Position numbers and translations under genes: made by a program. Below are positions 24,514 through 37,271 of a stretch of 64,000 nt of DNA, in pieces. The DNA lies in NCBI RefSeq assembly GCF_964340395.1, contig NC_135563.1, positions 570,001-634,000 on the forward strand, read 5' to 3'. A model generated the notes under the pieces. The model ran no database searches. It was not told where the DNA came from and worked only from the letters and a program-made list of their open reading frames with translations. Origin of the DNA: Glandiceps talaboti (lineage: Eukaryota > Hemichordata > Enteropneusta > Spengelidae). Position 1 is the first letter of the stretch, and the number at the start of each line of letters is the position of its first letter.

Positions 24514-25158
24514 GTGCTTTGAGTACTGTACTTTTAAAGACACATTGTCAGGAAACGTGTGCAAATAACTGGTTTTAAATCTACCTGCTTTGTCACTATC
24601 ATCACCATGTGATTTGAATCAGTGACATAATCTGTATTGCTAGACAGTATCTGCCAATCACAAAGGGATAAAGTTTATGATGGAATTGTACAGATTTCAG
24701 TGTGGTTAACTGTGTGAAATCATTATACAACCATTAGCACAAGGCTAAGTGTCTGTCAAGGTGTGAGCCTCTTCTTTGTCTTATACAGATAGTGTGTTTT
24801 ATTCAACCACATATATTGTATATGTTTTTTTGTAATGTTAATGATTTATTTTGGCCTACCTACAAGGTTGACAGATATTTTATGGAAATATAACATCATA
24901 GAGATAATATTTTCATTAAATTTCTTGTGTATTATAAAGTTGATCATAAAGTTACATGCAAAGATACATTCATTTAAAACTGTATACAGTATATCATGAG
25001 TTGTAACTATGGTAACAAACACTTCTACTAACATCTGCATGAAATATTTACACTCTTTATTATTGCATACCTCAAAAGATCTGACCATTTTAGTCAAATA
25101 TTGTTAATTTAAATAAAAATACCGGTCCTGTTTTATTTGCCATGCCTGCACACTGCAG
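24514..25158. other. 3' part of intron 4, no repeats or genes recognised
   Basis: AT-rich unique sequence runs up to the exon 5 acceptor. No supported feature was found other than the acceptor itself. Confidence 0.6.
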
Positions 25159-25206
25159 GAAATGGAAGCACTGATGAGAGAAAGAGAGATAGCTGCCAGA
25201 ATTCAG
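25159..25206 (+). CDS. Exon 5: microexon, 16 codons
   Basis: A 48-base exon between cctgcacactgcag and |gtgggc, phase 0 on both sides, reads EMEALMREREIAARIQ. This charged helical segment carries on the coil that begins at the end of exon 4. Short length limits statistical support. The in-frame join to both neighbours, the helix pattern and the good acceptor make it convincing. It is followed at once by a GATA-like satellite intron. Confidence 0.8.
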
Positions 25207-25337
25207 GTGGGCATCAAATTAGTCTAGCTGACAACAGTTTTCCAAACTTCCATCATTTTGTGTTTTTGAATTGATTTTTTTTTTACAAATTCGCATTTCA
25301 ATAATTTAGATTTAGTTTATCTTTTGGACAAGGAAAT

Positions 25338-27118
25338 AGTGATATGGTATAGTGATAGTGATATGGTATAATGATATGGTATAGTGATATGGTATAGTGA
25401 TATAGTATAGTGATATGATAGTGATATAGTATCGTGATATGGTATCGTGATATGGTATAGTGATAGTGATATGGTATGGTGATAGTGATATGGTATAGTA
25501 TAGTGATATATTATAGTGATATGGTATAGTGATATGGTATAGTATAGTGATATAGTATCGTGATATGGTATAGTGATAGTGATATAGTATAGTGATATGG
25601 TATAGTGATATGGTATAGTGATAGTGATATGGTATAGTATAGTGATATGGTATAGTGATATGGTATAGAATAGTGATATTGTATCGTGATATGGTATAGT
25701 GATAGTGATATGGTATAGTGATATGGTATGGTATAGTGATGTAGTATAGTGATATGGTATAGTGATATGGTATAGTGATAGTGATATAGTATCGTGATAT
25801 GGTATAGTATCGTGATATAGTATAGTGATATAGTATCGTATCGTGATATAGTATAGTGAAAGTGATATAGTATAGTATCGTGATATGGTATAGTGATAGT
25901 GATATAGTGTCGTGATATAGTATAGTGATATGGTATGGTGATAGTGATATGGTATAGTGAAAGTGATATAGTATAGTGATATGGTATAGTGATATGGTAT
26001 AGTATAGTGATATGGTATAGTGATATGGTATGGTGATAGTGATATGGTATAGTGATATGGTATAGTATAGTGATATGGTATAGTGATATATTATAGTGAT
26101 ATGGTATAGTATAGTGATATGGTATAGTGATATGGTATGGTGATAGTGATATAGTATAGTGATATGGTATAGTATAGTGATATATTATAGTGATATGGTA
26201 TAGTGATAGTGATATATTATAGTGATATGGTATAGTGATATGGTATAGTGATAGTGATATAGTATAGTGATATGGTATAGTATAGTGATATATTATAGTG
26301 ATATGGTATAGTGATATGGTATAGTGATATGGTATAGTGATAGTGATATAGTATAGTGATATGGTATAGTATAGTGATGTAGTATAGTGATATATTATAG
26401 TGATATGGTATAGTGATATGGTATAGAGATATGGTATAGTGATAGTGATATAGTATAGTGATATGGTATAGTATAGTGACGTAGTATAGTGATATATTAT
26501 AGTGATATGGTATAGTGATATGGTATAGTATAGTGATGTAGTATAGTGATATGGTATAGTGATATGGTATAGTGATAGGGTATAGTGATATGGTATAGTA
26601 TAGTGATGTAGTATAGTGATATGGTATAGTGATATAGTATAGTGATAGTGATATGGTATAGTATAGTGATATAATATAGTATAATGATATGGTATAGTGA
26701 TATAGTATAGTGATAGTGATATAGTGATATTGTATAGTGATATAGTGATATGGTATAGTGATATAGTATAGTGATAGTGATATAGTGATATGGTATAGTG
26801 ATATAGTGATATTGTATAGTGATATAGTATAGTGATAGTGATATAGTGATATGGTATAGTGATATAGTATAGTGATAGTGATATGGTATAGTGATATGGT
26901 ATAGTGATAGTGATATAGTGATATGGTATAGTGATATTGTATAGTGATATAGTATAGTGATAGTGATATAATGATATGGTATAGTGATATGGTATAGTGA
27001 TATAATATAGTGATATGGTATAGTGATATGGTATAGTGATAGTGATATAGTGATATGGTATAGTGATATAATATAGTGATATGGTATAGTGATATGGTAT
27101 AGTGATATAATATAGTGA
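25338..27118. repeat. Intron 5 GATA-like satellite (gtgatatggtata)
   Basis: About 1.8 kb of mixed 13-bp (agtgatatggtat), 6-bp (gtgata) and 5-bp (gtata) units in varied order, with G-to-C and G-to-A variants. The minus-strand frame it leaves open encodes only Tyr/His/Ile/Ser/Thr repeats and is not a gene. Confidence 0.95.
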
Positions 27119-27773
27119 TTTCTAGAAACAAATTATAGAATGAAAGTTTAATGCTTCCCATCATAAATTAAATAAAAATTTGCTTTGATTTGCTGAGGAA
27201 ATTTACAAGAAACAAGTCAATTTCAAGAAAATGTCTTGTCAACACTAATTTAAAAGTTTTGATGAGGTTGGTCTGAGGATGCATTCAAATGTAACATTAA
27301 ACAATTCTAATTTATAGTGTAGTAATATTTACTGACATATCTTTTGAAAGAAACTTGTATATTTCTACTAACAGAAAATAAACTAATAAAGAAAATAAAC
27401 ACTTGCGTTGTTTACTGACCTACAATTATAGCAGAGAATGCTAGAAATGAGTAATGCAATGAATTAATATTATTACTTAAACTCTAAATCAGCATGATAT
27501 GTCTCTTACTGAAAATGGAACAAACTTGTATTCTCAGCTTTTCTGTTTACCTGCATCTTTCAGTGTCTATATATTTTGTGTATCTTTCAGTGTCTATATA
27601 TTTTGTGTATCTTTCATTGTCTACAAATTTCATGTCTCTTAAAACGTCTGTTCCATGTACATAACAGTCATCACTGTTTGTATGGTCATTCCATTTACCC
27701 AGTCCCCTAACACTCATTTTCACTAATATTGACTCACACACATATCACATTTCCCATCATTCTTTGCATGCAG
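27119..27773. other. 3' part of intron 5
   Basis: AT-rich unique sequence with a small three-copy local repeat (atctttcagtgtctatatat-like) at 27556-27625. No gene is seen before the exon 6 acceptor. Confidence 0.6.
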
Positions 27774-27806
27774 GAAATTGAGGACATTGGAGAATTGAAA
27801 TATAAG
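27774..27806 (+). CDS. Exon 6: microexon, 11 codons
   Basis: A 33-base exon (EIEDIGELKYK) lies between the acceptor ttctttgcatgcag and the donor AAG|gtgagg, in phase 0. Joined to exons 5 and 7 it completes an uninterrupted helical run. Eleven codons is very short, so the call rests on splice signals and frame continuity. It could be an alternatively included cassette, since skipping it keeps the frame. Confidence 0.75.
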
Positions 27807-28894
27807 GTGAGGTTTGGGGGTCTGTGTATTTTTCCAGTTTTGTAACTTTCCTGTTCTTGCTTGGTACTGAAAGAATTTTCTCTTTGAAAAAGAAACTTTT
27901 ATGGTCCCTTGTTTGCCTGTTATTTTAACTTTCTGTCAGAGTATGATGACATGACTATTTTTTAACTTGTATTTAATCACCTGACTGTCACGTGATAATC
28001 ACATGCTTAAAATATGTTCGTTATTTACATATGAATAGAGCCCTGGTGTTGTATCTGCCATGACTTGCCTAAACTGATTACTTATTCATTTATTCATCAA
28101 GGGAAGAAATTAAATATACCTGTATTGCTGTAATGCAAATGTACAGATGTACACAATGGCCACATGATTGTTATCCAAAAATAGATCAATATACCTCGGC
28201 ACATGGTGGTTTGTCAAAATAGCATACAGCATAGTATTGCATATACCTAGATAGCAATGGTACTACCAGTACAAGAAAATGATAAATGAAATTGGAATGT
28301 ACAGTTTGCATCGCATTCATTGTATACAGATTAATGGTAAAGGAAGAAATATATGGCTAGCAAGGTGGTATAATTTATACAAAAGAGTTGGTGCAAGTTT
28401 TGACGATAAAATGTCACAGTGACATCTGTTTGTTACAACTGATGACCTAATGGGACAGATAGTAAGATAGTGAAATGAAAACAATGTAGCCTTGAGGGAA
28501 GTTTACAATATTAGGAGCACAGAGGTGAAGCCATAGCAGTATACTAGAACTAATACTGTAACAGTGGTTAAAGACATCTCATTTTGAAATTCATCAGTCA
28601 ATGTGATTGGCTGTTTGCTGCAATTTATTCAACCAATGAAAAGCTCTGTATATGCATGGCTTTAATACACCTGTTTGTTGGTGTGTTTGTCAATTGAGTT
28701 AAATGTCATTGGACAATGCCAAATGTGTTCAAGGATTTTGTCCCTAGTAATTAGCCATTATTAAGTGTGATTAAGAAATTCTGTCAAGCCAATTCTTTGC
28801 TTATATTGATGACATTAGATCAATATCCATTGCAAGCGGAATCTTTTGATTCATTTGGTTTTAATTTTGAATATTTTATTTTCTATTTGAACAG
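27807..28894. other. Intron 6, unique sequence without arrays
   Basis: This 1.1-kb intron has no tandem array, and I recognised no transposon in it. Confidence 0.6.
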
Positions 28895-29020
28895 CTTCAG
28901 GAAAGAGAAGAGGCCTTGGAAGAGAAGGGTAAACAATGTAGAAGTTTGCGGACTGAAAACACCCAGTTGCACACTGAGTTTAGAGATAAAAACAGCCAAA
29001 TTACATCTCTGAAGGCAGAG
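28895..29020 (+). CDS. Exon 7: coiled-coil segment, 42 codons
   Basis: The acceptor is ttttctatttgaacag|CTT and the donor GCAGAG|gtgagt, both phase 0. The product begins LQEREEALEEKGKQCRSLRT and ends ITSLKAE, a clear heptad coil. The reading frame is open well upstream of the acceptor, but that part (QANSLLILMTLDQYPL-like) is hydrophobic and lacks coil character, so it is intronic. Confidence 0.9.
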
Positions 29021-29504
29021 GTGAGTAAGATGGGTTGAATGAGAATGTTTGGTTTGACTGAAATAATTGATTTAGAATATAATGTTCATTTTAGTGACAG
29101 TGATTTGTTCTGGGACAATACTTGTGACTTTATAGTTTCCCAATCTGTTTTCAATATTTGATGTATAGCTTCCAATGAGTTTTCAGTTTTCATTTGTATT
29201 AAATTTCTTAAATTAAGATGTTGAGCTCATTAAAGCTGCTTTCACAAAAACCTGTCGGGGGGGGGGGGGGGGGGGTCTTCAGGAGATTTGAGGGGGCATT
29301 CCATATAATATGCATGGTGATGGGGGTATCTGAAAAAACAATGTGGGTCATAGTGGGACAGTATATTCATAACTGAAAAATAAACTGACTTCATGACTCC
29401 TCATACATGGACAAATTAAGCCTCTTAATAGTAAAGGATGGACTGTACTACAATGTATATCATACTGTTGATTGAAATAAATGAGTGAAGCTGTCAAACT
29501 GTTG

Positions 29505-30110
29505 GGAGCCATAGTGAGAGTGATGTGTCATTTGAAGTTAGTGATAATGTCAGTGAGAGTGATGTGTCATTTGAAGACAGTGATAATGTCAGTGAGAGTG
29601 ATGTGTCATTTGAAGACAGTGATAATGTCAGTGAGAGTGATGTGTCATTTGAAGACAGTGATAATGACAGTGAGAGTGATGTGTCATTTGAAGTTAGTGA
29701 TAATGTCAGTGAGAGTGATGTGTCATTTGAAGTTAGTGATAATGTCAGTGAGAGTGATGTGTCATTTGAAGACAGTGAGAGTGATGTGTCATTTGTAGAT
29801 AGTGATAATGACAGTGAGAGTGATGTGTCATTTGAAGACAGTGATAATGACAGTGAGAGTGATGTGTCATTTGAAGACAGTGATAATGTCAGTGAGAGTG
29901 ATGTGTGATTTGAAGACAGTGATAATGACAGTGAGAGTGATGTGTCATTTGAAGACAGTGATAATGACAGTGAGAGTGATGTGTCATTTGAAGACAGTGA
30001 TAATGACAGTGAGAGTGATGTGTGATTTGAAGACAGTGATAATGTCAGTGAGAGTGATGTGTCATTTGAAGACAGTGATAATGACAGTGAGAGTGATGAT
30101 AAAGATAGTT
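29505..30110 (+). repeat. Intron 7 minisatellite, 39-bp unit, about 15 copies, reading as an acidic Ser/Asp/Glu repeat
   Basis: Units contain 'gtgagagtgatgtgtcattt'. A 39-bp period is 13 codons, so one forward frame reads SDNDSESDVSFED repeatedly. It is broken by TGA where the unit reads gtgtgatttg (about 29907 and 30022). Units are not constant (AATGTCAGT or AATGACAGT, GAAGACAG or GAAGTTAG). No splice sites link the frame to the host gene, so it is treated as satellite. Confidence 0.85.
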
Positions 30111-30144
30111 CAAACTCAGATGTAGTTGAAGGCGATATTGGTTC

Positions 30145-30145
<1 letters not shown>

Positions 30146-30193
<48 letters not shown>
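30146..30193 (+). repeat. (GAT)16 microsatellite
   Basis: Sixteen perfect GAT repeats read as poly-Asp in the frame that continues from the 39-bp repeat. The joint open frame runs on to a TAG at about 30485 and ends in ordinary AT-rich sequence. Confidence 0.95.
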
Positions 30194-30390
30194 AACAGTG
30201 ATGGTGGTGAAAATGATATTTTCATATACAAGATATGGAAGGAAAACTACCACATGGAAGTCAAAAATGTAAATGAACACACTTACGGTTTTTGCAAAAA
30301 TCTTCAAAAGAAGACAATACAGATATACTGCATGCACTATGTAAATATCAATACCTATATACCACTTGATACAATATTCTGTGACTTGAA

Positions 30391-30427
30391 AATGTGGCTT
30401 GGCTTGTTTGAGTTATACATTTACTTT
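30391..30427. repeat. Left arm of a 35-bp perfect inverted repeat
   Basis: The arm begins aatgtggcttggcttgtttg and is exactly complementary over 35 bases to 31242-31276, with about 815 bases between the arms. Confidence 0.9.
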
Positions 30428-31241
30428 CTCTTGACAGTATATTCAACTAAATCAAACAAGAACAAGATACAAGACTGCATTTTATAGACAGTGTTATTCA
30501 ATGTCATTCTGTCCCAAGTTGTCAGTTTTTACTGTACAATTAGGGACTGAACTAGTACATTCCAATACAAAACTATAGTTTGTGCATCAACATTTGCAAC
30601 TGTAATTAAGAAGACAATTGCAATCAACTGCAACACATCAAGGAAATAATACATTAATGAACAGAAATTAAAGACTCAGTTGGACAGCTGATTGACAACA
30701 ACAGTTACATGTAGTCTATTAATCAAGTAATGACAATAATTTTCTTTTAGCTGTATTAGAGAGGTTTTTGTCTTCAGATAAAAACTAGGAGCCTCCAAGT
30801 CCATGTATCCTCAAAAATAGAGAAATAGTTTTAAAATAATGACAAAATATTTTAAAATGTGAATATCTAAAGACATGTTGCTATCAATTTAAAAAATGAC
30901 CATAAGCTTATGCCTACTTCAAAAACACTTGAGCTAAAGGACAATAACATGTTTGATAGATTATTTTTTTAAAGGAAAACAGTTATATATCTCAGTATGT
31001 GCCAAAGGGAGAGAAACAGTAAAACACATTGTTTTAATTTTTGCAAAGAGAATGTCTAGGTAGACGTTTTACAGGCAGGGTACTTGGATGGTAATGATCA
31101 GTATATATGTATGTATGAGTGCGTGTATAACAAAAACAAATTATCTGCTATTTAAAATTGAAGGGGGGTACTTCAAAATTTTTTGATCCAGGCAGAGGAG
31201 GTTACTTAACAATTTTAGGCAGAGGAGGTTACTTAACATTT

Positions 31242-31276
31242 AGTAAATGTATAACTCAAACAAGCCAAGCCACATT
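31242..31276. repeat. Right arm of the 35-bp perfect inverted repeat
   Basis: The arm begins agtaaatgtataactcaaac. The match stops sharply on both sides, so the arms look like a copied segment inside the putative 29235-31376 element and not like its terminal repeats. Confidence 0.9.
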
Positions 31277-31527
31277 TTTTTACTTTAAAAAAAATTGGGG
31301 GTTTGGAAAAAACAAAATCTCCCGACCGACCTAACCACCACACCCCCCCCCCCCCCCACAAGTTTTTCTAAAGCAGCCTAATTGCATATCAACATATCAA
31401 TGAATGTGTACACAGACTGACAGCATGGCAAACTTGTGGTGCAGTACAAGGAAAACATGATAGACATTTTTTGCCAGTTTATTTCAAACACTTTACATGT
31501 ACTCTCTTTTGTGTTATTTTTCCTAAG

Positions 31528-31599
31528 GTAATGAGATTGGAAAGGCTTCTTAAAATGAATAAAACAGATGAAGCCATTGTAAATGAACTCAGAGAAGAG
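31528..31599 (+). CDS. Exon 8: coiled-coil segment, 24 codons
   Basis: A 72-base exon after gtgttatttttcctaag and before |gtaatt, phase 0, reads VMRLERLLKMNKTDEAIVNE then LREE. It continues the coil of exon 7 and is followed about 120 bases later by a 3.2-kb 57-bp satellite. Confidence 0.88.
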
Positions 31600-31719
31600 G
31601 TAATTAAGCCAGAATCACTTATTACTTGTGTTGGATGTTGTTATAATGATAAGTTTATTGAATGAGATGGTAGGTGCTTGCATGACAAAAAACTCGTACA
31701 GTACATATACATTGTACGT

Positions 31720-34700
31720 AATAGTACAATACACTAGATTACAATACAATGCAGTCAGTATAGAACTACACAACATAATAGTACAATACACTAGATTACA
31801 ATACAATGCAGTGAGTATAGAACTACACAACATAACAGTACAATACACTAGATTACAATACAATGCAGTCAGTATAGAACTACACAACATAATAGTACAA
31901 TGCACTAGATTACAACACAATGCAGACAATATAGAACTACACAACATAATAGAACAATACACTAGATTACAATACAATGCAGACAGTATAGAACTACACA
32001 ACATAATAGTACAATACACTAGATTACAATACAATGCAGTGAGTATAGAACTACACAACATAACAGTACAATACACTAGATTACAATACAATGCAGTCAG
32101 TATAGAACTACACAACATAATAGTACAATACACTAGATTACAATACAATGCAGACAGTATAGAACTACACAACATAATAGTACAATACACTAGATTACAA
32201 TACAATGCAGACAGTATAGAACTACACAACATAATAGTACAATACACTAGATTACAATACAATGCAGACAGTATAGAACTACACAGCATAATAGTACAAT
32301 ACACTAGATTACAATACAATGCAGTCAGTGTAGAACTACACAACATAACAGTACAATACACTAGATTACAATACAATGCAGTCAGTATAGAACTACACAA
32401 CATAACAGTACAATACACCAGATTACAATACAATGCAGTCAGTATAGAACTACACAAGATAATAGTACAATACACTAGATTACAATACAATGCAGACAGT
32501 ATAGAACTACACAACATAATAGTACAATACACTAGATTAAAATGTAATGCAGACAGTATAGAACTACACAACATAATAGAACAACACACTAGATTAAAAT
32601 ACAATGCAGTCAGTATAGAACTACACAACATAATAGTACAATACACTAGATTACAATACAATGCAGTCAGTATAGAACTACACAACATAATAGTACAATA
32701 CACTAGATTACAATACAATGCAGTCAGTATAGAACTACACAACATAATAGTATAATACACTTGATTACAATACAATGCAGTCAGTATAGAACTACACAAC
32801 ATAATAGTACAGTACACTTGATTACAATACAATGCAGACAGTATAGAACTACACAACATAATAGTACAATACACTAGATTACAATACAATGCAGACAGTA
32901 TAGAGCTACACATAATAGTACAATACACTAGATTACAATACAATGCAGACAGTATAGAACTACACAACATAATAGTACAATACACTAGATTACAATACAA
33001 TGCAGACAGAATAGAACTACACAACATAATAGTACAATACACTAGATTACAATACAATGCAGACAGTATAGAACTACACAACATAATAGTACAATACACT
33101 AGATTACAATACAATGCAGACAGTATAGAACTACACAACATAATAGTACAATACACTAGATTACAATACAATGCAGACAGTATAGAACTACACAACATAA
33201 TAGTACAATACACTAGATTACAATACAATGCAGACAGTATAGAACTACACAGCATAATAGTACAATACACTAGATTACAATACAATGCAGTCAGTGTAGA
33301 ACTACACAACATAACAGTACAATACACTAGATTACAATACAATGCAGTCAGTATAGAACTACACAACATAACAGTACAATACACCAGATTACAATACAAT
33401 GCAGTCAGTATAGAACTACACAAGATAATAGTACAATACACTAGATTACAATACAATGCAGACAGTATAGAACTACACAACATAATAGTACAATACACTA
33501 GATTAAAATGTAATGCAGACAGTATAGAACTACACAACATAATAGTACAGTACACTTGATTACAATACAATGCAGACAGTATAGAACTACACAACATAAT
33601 AGTACAATACACTAGATTACAATACAATGCAGACAGTATAGAGCTACACATAATAGTACAATACACTAGATTACAATACAATGCAGACAGTATAGAACTA
33701 CACAACATAATAGTACAATACACTAGATTACAATACAATGCAGACAGAATAGAACTACACAACATAATAGTACAATACACTAGATTAAAATGCAATGCAG
33801 ACAGTATAGAACTACACAACATAATAGTACAATACACTTAATTACAATACAATGCAGTCAGTATAGAACTACACAACATAATAGTACAATACACTAGATT
33901 ACAATACAATGCAGACAGTATAGAACTACACAACATAATAGTACAATACACTAGATTACAATGCAATGCAGTCAGTATAGAACTACGCAACATAACAGTA
34001 CAATACACCAGATTACAATACAATGCAGTCAGTATAGAACTACGCAACATAATAGTACAATACACTAGATTACAATACAATGCAGACAGTATAGAACTAC
34101 ACAAGATAATAGTACAATGCAGACAGTATAGAACTACACAACATAATAGTACAATACACTAGATTACAATACAATGCAGACAGTATAGAACTACACAACA
34201 TAATAGTACAATGCAGACAGTATAGAACTACACAAGATAATAGTACAATACACTAGATTACAATACAATGCAGACAGTATAGAACTACACAACATAATAG
34301 TACAATGCACTAGATTACAATACAATGCAGACAGTATAAAACTACACAACATAATAGTACAATACACTAGATTACAATACAATGCAGACAGTATAGAACT
34401 ACACAAGATAATAGTACAATACACTAGATTACAATACAATGCAGACAGTATAGAACTACGCAAGATAATAGTACAATACACTAGATTACAATACAATGCA
34501 GACAGTATAGAACTACACAAGATAATAGTACAATACACTAGATTACAATACAATGCAGACAGTATAGAACTACACAACATAATAGTACAATACACTAGAT
34601 TACAATACAATGCAGACAGTATAAAACTACACAACATAATAGTACAATACACTAGATTACAATACAATGCAGACAGTATAGAACTACACAACATAATAGT

Positions 34701-34922
34701 ACAATACACTAGATTACAATACAATGCAGACAGTATAGAACTACACAACATAATAGTACAATACACTAGATTACAATACAATGCAGACAGTATAGAACTA
34801 CACAAGATAATAGTACAATACACTAGATTACAATACAATGCAGACAGTATAGAACTACACAAGATAATAGTACAATACACTAGATTACAATGCAATGCAG
34901 ACAGTATAGAACTACACAAGAT
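31720..34922. repeat. Intron 8 satellite, 57-bp unit, about 56 copies
   Basis: Units contain 'actagattacaatacaatgc' and 'agtatagaactacacaacat'. As 57 is a multiple of three, frames of several hundred codons are open on both strands. They are repeat artefacts. Marked variants recur in the same order at offsets of 966 bp (32284 and 33250) and 738 bp (about 32903 and 33641), showing block duplications of about 17 and 13 units. Towards the right end some units are truncated (34117, 34209). Confidence 0.96.
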
Positions 34923-35038
34923 AACACTTATGAACTGTGACAATGGAAATCATTTGTATTAAAAAAAAAATATTCCTTACTATTCCATCGTGTTACCAAT
35001 CCATCACCAGCTCATTACTGTATAATTTTGCATTGTAG

Positions 35039-35155
35039 CTGGATAAGATTCATAGACAGCTTAGTTTGAAAGAAGATGAAGTAAAGAGTTCAGTGGATAT
35101 GGCTACCATGTACAGAACAAAACTCGATAGAAGAGACAAAGAATTGGCTGCAAAG
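35039..35155 (+). CDS. Exon 9: coiled-coil segment, 39 codons
   Basis: The exon runs from ttttgcattgtag|CTG to GCAAAG|gttaga, phase 0 at both ends. It reads LDKIHRQLSLKEDEVKSSVD and later LDRRDKELAAK, with heptad spacing that joins exon 8 to exon 10. The donor (gttaga) is weaker than the others but is GT-initiated, and the frame remains consistent. Confidence 0.85.
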
Positions 35156-36098
35156 GTTAGAATTCACTCTTTTCCAACATTCGTATCATTTCTTACATAT
35201 CCCTGACAAAAATACGTCACATATTTCAAATAGTTACAAATGGACTCCATATTTATTGTAAAAATTCAAGTTTTGCACATTAACTGTGGATCTTAATAGA
35301 TAGAGACCTCATTTAAGGAGGAGTACACTGAGTTTGCCCATACATTTCATCTGCACCTAATAACAGTCATCAATTTGCTTTCAAATCAATACTCCTACAA
35401 ATAATTTATAAATTGATTTTACTGGCACAAAAGAAGTGATTACATTATCTAATATTATCTAATACAGCGAGTTGAAAATACGCCAAACTCAACTTTTATG
35501 AGTTTTGATAACCTCTTTACATGAAATGTTACCATGGAAACAAGTGAGGTGACCACCTGTTTTCAACCCATTATTACAAATGTTGAATAATCTAACAAAG
35601 TTAGACATATTTATCTATAATAAATTTTCTAGTGAGACCTTGGCTTTTGACCTTGACTTCTAACTTCAAGATCAAATGGCAAAAACCATCACAGTGCACA
35701 TGCGCAGCTCTGGTGTGCATGAACCCATTACAGCCAAACCTGGCACAAATATCAGATACAGTAGCCTACATGTACACCTCTCTTTGTTTCAAGACCTTTG
35801 CGATAATGACTGATTGGTGGCTATGTTTGTCATAAAATATTCAGAATACGAATTGCTAAAATTAAAGTTGAAATATTGGGCCCAGTGTGTTTGATGAAGA
35901 CTTGTTATTATTATGTCCAAAATTTCCACTTTTATGTTGAAGCTAGGTTAGAGAAATGCTCCAAGGAGACAATCAAATCTCATATCTTTTGATATAAGAA
36001 AATATGACATAAATACTAAATTTTGCACTTTTTAAAAATTAAATCTTGAGAAAGTATGAATTGTGACCAAATGTTTACATTATCCTTTGTACTTATAG
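35156..36098. other. Intron 9 with a degenerate transposon remnant
   Basis: Between about 35630 and 35850 are phrases such as 'cagccaaacctggcacaaat' and 'gaccttgacttctaacttca', shared with the hairpin/GTCT-type elements at 13480 and 18600. The rest is AT-rich and unremarkable. Confidence 0.45.
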
Positions 36099-36245
36099 GA
36101 AGGGGCAGTGGAGGAAAAGATGGGTGAGATTCAGAAATTGAGACAGGAGATGGGACGACTAGAACAACAAAACAGATTACAACAATCAGCTGCAGAGTCC
36201 AAGTACAAAGACTTGGTAGCTAAATTGGAAAGTGTAAAGAGAGAG
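36099..36245 (+). CDS. Exon 10: coiled-coil segment, 49 codons
   Basis: The acceptor is tcctttgtacttatag|GAA and the donor AGAGAG|gtatgg, phase 0. The protein reads EGAVEEKMGEIQKLRQEMGR and later KYKDLVAKLESVKRE. Gln-rich heptads (LEQQNRLQQS) sit in the middle. The frame runs on for about 28 codons past the donor but loses the coil pattern there. Confidence 0.9.
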
Positions 36246-37271
36246 GTATGGGATACATGTAACTCTATTCTAGTAAGACATTTTGAAGTATCTTGGCAAC
36301 ATCAAGTCAAATTTAAGAATGGCCTTTGAATTGAATCTAAATTAACCAGAATACACTGTTATGTTCTGAACAGTGTCCCTCTGTGTGTACATAATGTAAA
36401 GTTACCAGAATACATTGTTATATTATGTTGAGTACTGTGTCATGCTATGTGTACCTAATGTAAAGTTACTGAGAATACACAGTTGTTTTGAGGACTGTTC
36501 CTCTATATGTAGATAATATAAAGACTGCTACTCAGTGAACTAGTTGGTGAGATTACTTTCAAGGTGATTCAAAATATCCCATACCACAACCTTGAAAAAT
36601 GTTCTTTCTATGTCTCTTAACCAGTAAATGCTGTGCTAACTATTCAAAATTACATTATAAATGAGAAATAAAAAGAGTTAAAACTGGCGATCAGCGGGCG
36701 ACCCAAACAGCAATGAACTTGTGGTTATACTGCCTATTGTTCTCCCTTTTAGGGATTGTGACGTCATAGAGAGTGCCCAGTTAGTATAGTAAGCAATTTC
36801 AGACAGTAGTAATTCTGACTTTGATACTCATCAAAATTTATCTGAGAGTGATGAATCTTCTTTAGATTGTTTTGTCTTTTTTATGTAGGCACTGTGTCCT
36901 AATACAGCAACAATTGTGAAAATGCTAGTGATTTTGAAGAGTATGTTGGGTTAGTTGATCATTGAATTCTCTTGCCGATTTGTACCTTGATAAAACTAGG
37001 AGCTCAACTACTGCTGCAAGTCGATATCTAGATTTCTCTAAAGATATTGTGTTGACTCAAAAAATAATTTGAACCAAGCATAATGTTCTGATTGCCGATT
37101 TTGTTCCCGTCTCAGAAGTTGATTGCTACTAAAGTTCTTAATGGTTTTGCAGTGTAGGCCTTTGACTACCTTGGCAAGACAAAAATTAAAGCCAGCCTAT
37201 TAATCTTGTCTATATATGAAGTGAGGGGGACCTGTAAATATTTCACAGCTTTTGTTGTGGTCTTGTATTGT
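36246..37271. other. 5' part of intron 10, no gene recognised
   Basis: A diverged three-copy repeat (tgtgtacataatgtaaagtt-like) lies at about 36345-36520. The rest is unique. Short frames near 36790-36960 have Ser/Asp-rich readings but contain stops. Confidence 0.5.

Larger units (their letters stand above)
29235..31376. mobile_element. Possible 2.1-kb element with imperfect inverted ends next to G/C runs
   Basis: Left end AGCTGCTTTCACAAAAACCT then a 19-base G-run (29257-29275). The right end is a 15-base C-run (31343-31357) then acaagtttttctaaagcagc, which read in reverse matches about 22 of 26 positions of the left end. The interior holds the 39-bp acidic repeat, (GAT)16 and a 35-bp inverted repeat. 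No target duplication is certain and no transposase motif was recognised. It may be a non-autonomous DNA transposon or a chance inverted pair. Confidence 0.4.

Noticed and set aside
26217-27164. 315-codon minus-strand frame
   Set aside because: It consists only of Tyr/His/Ile/Ser/Thr repeats from the GATA-like array.
31615-34943. 740-, 250- and 375-codon frames over the 57-bp satellite
   Set aside because: Same cause: 57 is 19 codons. Both strands are open and no protein family is resembled.
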